Of a DNA stretch of 26,404 nucleotides, positions 20,000 to 26,404 are shown piece after piece (position 1 is the stretch's first letter; each line of letters starts with the position of its first letter). Made by a program: the position numbers and the translations under genes. The notes below the pieces were generated by a model. It was not told the DNA's origin. It made no database searches and saw only the letters and a program-made list of their open reading frames with translations. This DNA comes from a virus, in the IMG/VR virus record IMGVR_UViG_3300030098_000502, positions 1-26,404 of that record. One strand, given 5' to 3'.

Positions 20000-22912
20000 A
20001 TGTCAGTACAATTAACAGTATTTCCTCAAAATTATCAAGGAACTTATCAGACAATAAGTGCCGATAGTTATAACTATATAGCAAACGGAGAAGCTCCTTA
20101 TGCTACTTTGAATGATGCAACTGTCAATTTTGTTGATACGACTGGTATTCAAACTTCTTACTGGATGCAGGCTGCTATAGATTTGACTAATACGAGTGTT
20201 TCTCCTATGAATATCAACGAGTGGTATTGTTATTCCAATACAAATACTGGATATATGGCTGCTACTGAAGTTACTTTTCCTGATGCTCAAATTTCAGGGC
20301 TATTTACAATGATGACTAACTTAACTGTAGGAGCAACTTATAGCTACAAAGCAATAGTGCCTGCATTACAACCTGCTTCTACAGGAGGCACTTTAAAAAC
20401 TAACGTATACGTTCCTGCGAGTGGTTCTGGAGGTAATGTGGAAGTATTCGGTGCAAGTGTTCTAAGTCCTGTTCCTGCTTATTATTCTTTACCTAACGAT
20501 TTGGAGCTTGGAGGGACTTTTACCGCTACTCAAGATAATCATATAATTGCTTTTGAATGGTATCCTAATGGAGTAGATACAGGGGCTTCAGGAGATTTTC
20601 TTTTTGTGAGTACTTTTGAGTGCAAGTTAGATACAGAATTAACTTCAGGAACAATCAATGCTTTAGCAGATGGTCAAGTAATACTAGACTTATACGAAGA
20701 TGAAGATATTCCTTTAACACTCAGTATAGATAATTTTATTAATGCTGCTGAAAAGGTACAATCATATTCTAAGGCATTTAATCTGCCAGCAACAAAAAGA
20801 AATAAAAGAATATTTAATCAGCTATTCGAGATTACAAGATATGCTGGTAATAGTACAGTCTTTAATCCATACAGAAAGACTAAAGCATTGTTAAAGCAAA
20901 ATGGATTTATTTTATTTGATGGATATTTAAGATTAATAGATGTAAGCGAGAAAGATGGAGAGATAAGCTATAACGTAAACCTCTATTCAGAAGTAGTGGC
21001 GTTAGCTGATATATTAAAAGAGAGAACATTTGAATATTTGCCTTTAACGGAATTAACTCACGAATACAATAAGACTAATATTGTTAATAGTTGGAATGAT
21101 TCAGGTACAGGAATTGCTTACACCAATCCTAATAATTCAGGATTAAGAGATGATTACGATACTGTAAAATATCCTTTTTGCGACTGGAATCATCAAATAC
21201 CAGTTGCTAATCTTGCTAACGATATTACAGCACAAGTAGGAATGCCTGAACTAACAAATCCTGCACAAGCGTTTAGACCTTGGATTCAATTGAAGTATTT
21301 AATAGACCTAATATTTCAACCTTTAGATTTTACATATACAAGTACATTTTTTGATACTGATAATTTCAAGAAGTTGTATATGGACTTTAATTGGGGAGCT
21401 GATGTTACTATGCCTAATTATCTTGTAACATCTACTATCACTCAGACAGGAACTCTGTATCTTAATAATACTGATACTACAGCAGCACCTTATAATCCTT
21501 CAGGTAGTCCATTTCTTAGTAGTGTTATAACGTCTACAACTTTTTCTCCTTCAGCAGGACAGATGACTCCTCAACTAACTCATTCTTATGATGGGCAAGC
21601 TGGTAGTAGATACAAAGCTACTTATGATGGGCAGGTATTTAAGGTGGATTTTTATTTTAAATTAACAGGAGGAGGGTCAGGAGTTGATTTTGAAGGTCAA
21701 TGGAAAAAGTACGATGACTCGGCAGGCACGAGTGAAGTGATAACAGCAGGTATAAATATGGTCAATCATAACAATGATACATATTGGGAAATTCTTGGCG
21801 TTTCAAGTGAAGTTTGGGAAGGTAGTTTTGAAGTTACCCTAGATGAAGACGATTATATATTTTGTAACCACGATATTGAAAGTGGTAGTGCATCAGCTAT
21901 ACAATGTACTAAAGCAGAAGTAAGTATTACGACAATAGACAAAGAAATTGTAAACGGAGTATTATTAGGAAGTAAAAGAGGAGAGATAGGACAATGGGAT
22001 TTCCTTAAAGGAATTTTTACAATGTTTAATCTTTTGACTTTACCTGACCCTGAAGACAGCCAAAATATAATAATAGAAACTTACAATGATATATTTCCAG
22101 CAGGAACTAATAGTGGAACTACAGGAGACTTATCTTTAAAGTCAAGAGGAATTAATCACGATTGGACAGAGAAAGTAGATGTATCTGAAATAAAACTTAA
22201 TCCAATTCCTGATTTACAAAAGAATGTTATATTTAAGTATGTAGAAGATGAAGACGATTATATGTTCCAGAATTTTAAGTCTTCAACGCAAGGGCATTTA
22301 TACGGAAGTAAAAAAGTAACATTCCCTTCGTATGATATATTAGAAGGAACAAAAGAAATAATTCCTGAACCTTTTGCAGCTACTATAATGAAACCTTTAA
22401 TGTACCCTAGATATAGAGATTTAATTGTTCCAAGTATGTATTCAATGACAGACGAAGGAGAATGCGAAGGGTTTGAGAACTCTCCTCGTATATTGTATAA
22501 TAATGGAGTAGTAGATTTTACTTCTCTTTTTCCAATGTCTTATTTCTTTCCTAAATTTCACGGAGTAGCAGGAGCTAATATTACTCAATATTTAAGATTC
22601 AGTCACTTATCAGATTTACCTACAGTAGCAGGTAGTACAGTAGATGTAAATTTTGGTGCTCAACAATTAGTCGTCCCTAATGAAACAGCACCTCCAAGAA
22701 ATTTATATAGTCTATATCACAGTAGGTATTATTTAGAATTATACAATCCTGATACTAGAATTATGACTTTAAAAGTCAATCTTACAGCAGCAGATATTCA
22801 GATGTTCAAATTCAATGATACTGTATTTATAAAAAACAGATTATTTAGAGTAAATAAAATAGATTACAAACCTAACGACTTAGCTACTGTCGAATTTATA
22901 CTACTACCATAA
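20000..22912 (+). CDS. Tail hub / tail tip protein, 970 residues
   Basis: The largest protein in the window. The N-terminal roughly 220 residues are beta-rich repeats with Thr, Gly and Tyr and could be carbohydrate-binding or virion decoration domains. After about residue 226 comes a segment with EDEDIPLTLSIDNF, KVQSYSKAFNLPATKRNKR and FNQLFEITRYAG, characteristic of the tail-hub proteins of Bacteroidetes siphophages. The last 200 residues hold SRYYLELYNPDTRIMTLKVN and end in a domain like the hub base (FIKNRLFRVNKIDYKP). It probably closes the tail tip and may contact the receptor. No clear protease or hydrolase motif is seen. It shares its last base with the fibre gene. Confidence 0.7.
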   Translation: MSVQLTVFPQNYQGTYQTISADSYNYIANGEAPYATLNDATVNFVDTTGIQTSYWMQAAIDLTNTSVSPMNINEWYCYSNTNTGYMAATEVTFPDAQISGLFTMMTNLTVGATYSYKAIVPALQPASTGGTLKTNVYVPASGSGGNVEVFGASVLSPVPAYYSLPNDLELGGTFTATQDNHIIAFEWYPNGVDTGASGDFLFVSTFECKLDTELTSGTINALADGQVILDLYEDEDIPLTLSIDNFINAAEKVQSYSKAFNLPATKRNKRIFNQLFEITRYAGNSTVFNPYRKTKALLKQNGFILFDGYLRLIDVSEKDGEISYNVNLYSEVVALADILKERTFEYLPLTELTHEYNKTNIVNSWNDSGTGIAYTNPNNSGLRDDYDTVKYPFCDWNHQIPVANLANDITAQVGMPELTNPAQAFRPWIQLKYLIDLIFQPLDFTYTSTFFDTDNFKKLYMDFNWGADVTMPNYLVTSTITQTGTLYLNNTDTTAAPYNPSGSPFLSSVITSTTFSPSAGQMTPQLTHSYDGQAGSRYKATYDGQVFKVDFYFKLTGGGSGVDFEGQWKKYDDSAGTSEVITAGINMVNHNNDTYWEILGVSSEVWEGSFEVTLDEDDYIFCNHDIESGSASAIQCTKAEVSITTIDKEIVNGVLLGSKRGEIGQWDFLKGIFTMFNLLTLPDPEDSQNIIIETYNDIFPAGTNSGTTGDLSLKSRGINHDWTEKVDVSEIKLNPIPDLQKNVIFKYVEDEDDYMFQNFKSSTQGHLYGSKKVTFPSYDILEGTKEIIPEPFAATIMKPLMYPRYRDLIVPSMYSMTDEGECEGFENSPRILYNNGVVDFTSLFPMSYFFPKFHGVAGANITQYLRFSHLSDLPTVAGSTVDVNFGAQQLVVPNETAPPRNLYSLYHSRYYLELYNPDTRIMTLKVNLTAADIQMFKFNDTVFIKNRLFRVNKIDYKPNDLATVEFILLP

Positions 22913-23793
22913 TGTCAAAAGGAGCTACAATACCATACCCTGAAGGATATACAATAAAACCTTATAGCATAGATAGTAGAGGGATAGTACAGTTTACTGA
23001 TGGAACGAATACAAACGTACTTCCTAATGAGCAACAATGTATAAAGTATGGGTATAAATTTGATAGAGTTACTGGAACTTGCTATGCTTGGAAGCCTACA
23101 GTTAAATTATTAGACAATGTAGGGAATGCAGATAATATAGTAAAAGGTAGAGATAATAAAATTGCTCCTGCTCTTACTACTTATGTTTTAGGACAAGGAA
23201 ATGAAGCAAGAGACAACACTTCTAACAATATGATAATCGGTTGTAATAATGTAATAACAACTGATTGCGAAAATGGATTAGTAATAGGAACTAAAGCAAA
23301 TGTAACAACTTCAAATTCTTTAACAATAGGAGGGAATCAAGGCAGCGATAACTTATCAGAAAGACAGACTATAATATTGCAATATGGTTGCCAAACTACA
23401 GGAACAGGTTCAGGAACAGGAGGAGGAACAATATCTGCAGGAATTAATAATTTAGTAGGTACTAGATTTGTTTTGCCTGAAAATGCTATTATATATTTTC
23501 ACGCAGATACAATAGCAGTAAGGACAGGTGGCACATCAGCATCAGGAGCAGTTGGAGATTTTTATTCAGCAGTTGAAAGGGGTGTTATGATAAACAAATC
23601 AGGAACTTGTACTATCTCACGAGAAAGAGATACAATAAAGACTTCAGGAACAGTAACAAATTGGAGAGTAAATTCAGGAGTATCTTCTGATGGTAAGACT
23701 TTAGCTTTACAATGTAGGGGGAATAATGATATGACAATAGAATGGAATATGACAGTAACAATAACAATGATACAAACTAGCGTATCGTTATAA
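22912..23793 (+). CDS. Tail fibre / adhesin with YadA-head-like repeats
   Basis: Between residues about 91 and 147 four short repeats of roughly 15 residues have the form (I/V/L)xxG followed by Asn/Thr: YVLGQG, MIIGCNN, LVIGTKA, LTIGGNQ. This is the left-handed beta-roll pattern of YadA-like adhesin heads. A Gly/Thr/Ser-rich hinge (about 161-175) leads to a C-terminal beta domain of about 110 residues that could be the receptor-binding tip. Cys residues at 43 and 57 near the N-terminus may form a disulphide or attach to the hub. It is the best candidate for host recognition. Trimer formation is inferred from the family. Confidence 0.65.
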   Translation: MSKGATIPYPEGYTIKPYSIDSRGIVQFTDGTNTNVLPNEQQCIKYGYKFDRVTGTCYAWKPTVKLLDNVGNADNIVKGRDNKIAPALTTYVLGQGNEARDNTSNNMIIGCNNVITTDCENGLVIGTKANVTTSNSLTIGGNQGSDNLSERQTIILQYGCQTTGTGSGTGGGTISAGINNLVGTRFVLPENAIIYFHADTIAVRTGGTSASGAVGDFYSAVERGVMINKSGTCTISRERDTIKTSGTVTNWRVNSGVSSDGKTLALQCRGNNDMTIEWNMTVTITMIQTSVSL

Positions 23794-23805
23794 AAATATA
23801 AGATT

Positions 23806-25362
23806 ATGGCAAGAGCAGTATTAGAAGCACAAATAGACAGTAATATAGGCGATGTAAATAAAGGCATAGAACAAGCAGCTGAGAATACAGACAAACTAGC
23901 AAAAGGAGCAAAAAAAGCAGAGAAGGGATTTGGTGGGATTAGAGGTGCTATTAAAAAAGTGGGTACAGCACTTAAAGCAGCAGGTATAGGTCTTATAGTG
24001 GCAGCATTTGCAAAACTATTTGAGATGATGGGGCAGAATCAAAAAGTGATGGATGGATTTAATACTGCTATGACTGCAATAAATACAGCTTTTCAAGACT
24101 TTATAAGTTTGATTATGGATAATGTAGAACCAATTACCAATAACTTTAAAGAGCTTTTTGAGAATCCTACGAAGAAGATTAAAGAAATGAGTGCTGCTAT
24201 AAAAGAAGGGTTGATTGATAGATTCAATGAATGGATTGAAGCTATGTCAATAGCAGGAAAAGCGTTAGGGCATCTAGTTAAAGGAGAGTTTAGCGAAGCG
24301 TGGGGAAAATATAAAGAAGCAGCAGTAGAGATGGTAGATGTTTATACAGGAGTAGATGGAACAGTAGAGAAAGTTTCTGAATCAGTAAGTAATTATACGA
24401 AGAAAGTATGGGATAATGCAAAGGCACAAGTAGCAGCAAATAAAGAAGCTAAATTCGCTGAGTTAGAGGTAAGAAAATTACAAGCTGAGAATCTTAAACT
24501 AGCAGAAGACGAAAGACAAATTAGAGATAATGTAAATTTGACTTTTAAAGAACGTATTGAGGCTAACGAAAGACTAAGTAAAATATTAGAAGAACAACAG
24601 GCAGCACAAAAAGCAGCACTACAAACAGAGATTGATGCCTTAGCACTAGCAGTTCAAACTAATGGAAATGACGAACAAAAATTAGCATTATTAGCAAAAG
24701 AAATAGAGATGCTAGAACTTGAAGAAGCTATTAACGGACAAATGTCTGAACAACTAACAAATCAAGTAGCCTTAGAAAACGAATTAAGAGACGCTAAAGT
24801 ACAAACTTCTTTAGATGGTATGAGTGCTAGAGAAAGAGAATTAGCAGAGCTAGAAGCTAGTTATGATGAACAAGTAAGATTAGCACAAGCAGCAGGTGAA
24901 AGCACAACTGCAATAGACAAGAAATTTGCAAAAGATAAAAAGAAAATAAAGCAAGACCAAGTAAATGAAGAACTATCAGCAGTATCAGGACTATCAGGAG
25001 CATTAGCGACTTTAGCTGGAGATAATAAAGAGTTAGCAGCAGCTTCAGCTATTATAGATACTTATGTAGGTGCGAATAAAGCATTATCTGCATCTCCACC
25101 ACCTTTCAATTTTGTGGCAGCAGCAGCCGTAGTCGCAGCAGGTCTAGCAAATGTATCTAAAATATATTCTACAGATTCAGGAGGAGGAGGAGGAGGTACA
25201 GCACCTCCTGCGAGTGCAGGTCCTGCTCCTCAAATGATGTCAGGAGAATTTGACTTAGCAGGAGGAATAGAACCTGAGCCAGTTAAAGCTTACGTTGTAA
25301 CTGATGAGATGAGTAACAGTCAAAACCAATTAGCTAATATAAGACGTAGAGCTACAATTTAA
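23806..25362 (+). CDS. Tape measure protein
   Basis: A 518-residue Ala/Lys/Glu-rich protein with the usual tape measure layout. The N-terminus is helical with repeated AKGAKKAEKGFG-like stretches; a hydrophobic helix lies near residues 55-72 (AAGIGLIVAAFAKLFEMM); a long coiled coil spans about 205-345; and a hydrophobic Ala-rich segment (FVAAAAVVAAGLANV) precedes a run of six Gly. It sets tail length and occupies the tail lumen. Using about 0.15 nm per residue it implies a tail of roughly 75-80 nm. It sits about 7 kb after the chaperone pair and not next to it, which is unusual. No lysozyme or peptidase domain is visible. Confidence 0.75.
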   Translation: MARAVLEAQIDSNIGDVNKGIEQAAENTDKLAKGAKKAEKGFGGIRGAIKKVGTALKAAGIGLIVAAFAKLFEMMGQNQKVMDGFNTAMTAINTAFQDFISLIMDNVEPITNNFKELFENPTKKIKEMSAAIKEGLIDRFNEWIEAMSIAGKALGHLVKGEFSEAWGKYKEAAVEMVDVYTGVDGTVEKVSESVSNYTKKVWDNAKAQVAANKEAKFAELEVRKLQAENLKLAEDERQIRDNVNLTFKERIEANERLSKILEEQQAAQKAALQTEIDALALAVQTNGNDEQKLALLAKEIEMLELEEAINGQMSEQLTNQVALENELRDAKVQTSLDGMSARERELAELEASYDEQVRLAQAAGESTTAIDKKFAKDKKKIKQDQVNEELSAVSGLSGALATLAGDNKELAAASAIIDTYVGANKALSASPPPFNFVAAAAVVAAGLANVSKIYSTDSGGGGGGTAPPASAGPAPQMMSGEFDLAGGIEPEPVKAYVVTDEMSNSQNQLANIRRRATI

Positions 25363-25366
25363 AAAT

Positions 25367-25397
25367 CAAATAAATAACAAATAAATACATTATATAA
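25367..25397 (+). promoter_or_regulatory. Putative phage late promoter, copy 4
   Basis: CAAATAAA (25367-25374), 12-base spacer, ACATTATATAA (25387-25397), ending one base before the ATG at 25399. It starts the unit that runs through the protease. Confidence 0.65.
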
Positions 25398-25398
25398 T

Positions 25399-25617
25399 AT
25401 GCCGTGTACTAAATGCAAAGAAGGAAAATACAAATGGGGCAAGACAGGTTCTTGCGAGTACGATACTAAAGAAGAATGCGAAAAAGCTAATAAGGATTAC
25501 TATAAAAAAAAGAATACTACTATGAAGCAATATCCAACACCACTAGGAAAGACCTATGAAGAATACGCAAAAGAATTAAAAGAATATAATTTAGGTAATA
25601 TAAAAAATATATTATAA
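25399..25617 (+). CDS. Small Cys-rich protein, 72 residues
   Basis: The N-terminus MPCTKCKEGKYKWG, then SCEY and ECEK, gives four Cys spaced for a small zinc-binding or disulphide-stabilised knot. A helical, charged C-terminus with TYEEYAKELKEY follows. Similar N-termini occur in Bacteroidetes phage proteins near the protease and portal. Its ATG abuts the putative late promoter, and its stop lies one base before the protease start. Function unknown. Confidence 0.65.
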   Translation: MPCTKCKEGKYKWGKTGSCEYDTKEECEKANKDYYKKKNTTMKQYPTPLGKTYEEYAKELKEYNLGNIKNIL

Positions 25618-25618
25618 T

Positions 25619-26242
25619 ATGAAAGAAACTAGAATAGTAGAACTCGTAATAGCAGATGATTCACAAGAGTTAGCAATAGACGCTATTAGCTTAGTAGAAT
25701 CTCCTGCAATAGAACAGGACTTCGTATTTTTTGGAAAAGAAAAAAACAACTTAACATTCGCTAAGGTAGATGAAGAAAAGCGTATGCTAATAAGTCCTGC
25801 GTTGATTCCTAATAAACAAATATTTAGATACGACCCTAATACTGATTCAGACTACTATGTTTACTTTAGTCGTGAGACAGTTAGAAAGGCATCTGAATTA
25901 TATTTAAAACATAACAATCATCACAAAGCTACTCACGAGCATAATGAAAGAGTAAGTGGAGTATTGACTGTAGAATCTTGGATTATAGAAGACACTAAAA
26001 AAGATAAGTCTTCTCTTTATGGATTTTCTTTGCCTAAAGGAACTTGGATGGTAAAAATGAAAATTGAAAATGATGCACTATGGCAAAAGATTAAAGCAGG
26101 AGAATTAAAAGGTCTAAGTATAGAAGGCTACTTTACTAATAAATTTGAAGCTATGCAAAAGAATAACCAAAAGCCTACAGATGCTGAAATATTAGCAGCT
26201 CTTAACGAGATAATAAAGGAAAATCAAATAAAAATTAATTAA
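25619..26242 (+). CDS. Prohead protease, XkdF-like (short allele)
   Basis: A 207-residue serine protease of the XkdF-like Peptidase_S78_2 type. KATHEHNERVSGV (103-115) holds the probable catalytic His106, ESWIIED (119-125) an acidic position, KGTWMVKMKI the core strand, and GELKGLSIEG (161-170) the probable nucleophile Ser167. It would cut the scaffold and possibly the capsid during head maturation. Compared with the copy at 1-447, this one carries a roughly 326-base deletion that removes the helical tail; its last codons (ENQIKIN) read into the neighbouring promoter and stop in its spacer. It lies before the scaffold and capsid genes, as is usual. Confidence 0.85.
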   Translation: MKETRIVELVIADDSQELAIDAISLVESPAIEQDFVFFGKEKNNLTFAKVDEEKRMLISPALIPNKQIFRYDPNTDSDYYVYFSRETVRKASELYLKHNNHHKATHEHNERVSGVLTVESWIIEDTKKDKSSLYGFSLPKGTWMVKMKIENDALWQKIKAGELKGLSIEGYFTNKFEAMQKNNQKPTDAEILAALNEIIKENQIKIN

Positions 26243-26255
26243 TTACATTATATAA
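26225..26255 (+). promoter_or_regulatory. Putative phage late promoter, repeat copy of copy 1
   Basis: CAAATAAA (26225-26232), 12-base spacer, ACATTATATAA (26245-26255), identical to the element at 459-489. Here the upstream 13 bases belong to the coding end of the shortened protease gene, so the deletion stopped just short of the element. Confidence 0.6.
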
Positions 26256-26266
26256 AAAAAGAACCT

Positions 26267-26404
26267 ATGGACATTAAAGAACAAATATTAGTAGCTCTTG
26301 GTCTAAATAAAGACGAAGAAATTAAGCTCGCTTGGCAGTCAAAAGGCGAAGATGGTACAATTTACGTATCTACTGCCGAAGAACTTGAAGCAGGCGTAGA
26401 CATC
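26267..26404 (+). CDS. Scaffold-like protein, N-terminal 46 residues (cut by window end)
   Basis: Second, partial copy of the gene at 501-1217, open to the last base. The first 46 residues differ from the left copy at only a few positions (for example Ile for Val and Ser for Ala). It is most likely the same gene seen again after one turn of the circle in another strain. Confidence 0.85.
   Translation, partial: MDIKEQILVALGLNKDEEIKLAWQSKGEDGTIYVSTAEELEAGVDI

Larger units (their letters stand above)
26087..26404. repeat. Right copy of diverged terminal repeat
   Basis: Counterpart of 1-638, shorter by a net 320 bases. Outside the deletion the two copies agree closely, with mostly synonymous changes in the scaffold gene (for example E-V to E-I and A-K to S-K near its residues 23-30). 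This pattern points to strain-level variation at the closure point of a circular assembly. Confidence 0.85.

Noticed and set aside
1-26404. CRISPR array, tRNA genes, integrase, repressor or insertion sequence
   Set aside because: I looked for regularly spaced repeats, cloverleaf patterns, and tyrosine/serine recombinase or transposase motifs and saw none.

Overview
The window reads as one complete genome length of a small, A+T-rich, tailed (siphovirus-like) double-stranded DNA phage of Bacteroidetes, most likely of a flavobacterium. All credible genes lie on the + strand and are tightly packed. Evidence for the host group: upstream regions are A-rich and lack clear Shine-Dalgarno sequences; one promoter at 7974-8005 fits the Bacteroidetes TTTG / TAnnTTTG pattern; and many proteins have the look of Bacteroidetes phage families (capsid, portal with a Cys/His tail, TerL, tail-hub protein, DUF5675, DUF3310). 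I see no integrase, repressor, tRNA or DNA polymerase, which suggests a virulent phage that borrows the host replisome. The last 318 bases (26087-26404) repeat the first 638 in diverged form with a net 320-base deletion, so the sequence most likely closes into a circle or circularly permuted unit of about 26.09 kb whose two ends come from different strain variants.

Layout: 1-2806 holds the end of the prohead protease, a scaffold-like acidic protein, the major capsid protein and a probable tail tube protein. A structured RNA candidate and an intrinsic terminator follow at 2832-2914. Next come a virion protein, the portal and a connector (2954-6150). A lysis-like block with small membrane proteins, a DUF5675 hydrolase candidate and a metallophosphoesterase ends at 7930. 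An inverted repeat and a host-type promoter open the early/middle region (8035-14258): SSB-like protein, DnaA-domain-IV-like protein, winged-helix replication protein, a cascade of tiny overlapping genes, NinG, a sigma-factor-like protein, Zn-binding proteins, DUF3310 and NinB. The packaging and tail region (14304-25362) holds TerS, TerL, a frameshifted tail assembly chaperone pair, tail completion proteins, a BhlA-like holin candidate, large baseplate/tail-hub proteins, a YadA-head-like fibre and the tape measure. A Cys-rich peptide and the protease then lead back to the start.

The most striking finding is a two-box motif with fixed spacing, CAAATRAA-N12-AYATTATATAA. It occurs just upstream of gene blocks at 459, 2922, 14242, 25367 and 26225, with a weaker copy at 15831. 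It differs from the host-type promoter and is a good candidate for a phage-specific late promoter, possibly read by the sigma-like protein at 12004-12585. Other notable points are a -1 frameshift site (T TTT TTT) in the tail chaperone gene, a likely CUG start for TerL, the structured RNA at 2832-2882, and a natural deletion variant that removes a coiled-coil tail from the protease but leaves the promoter next to it intact.
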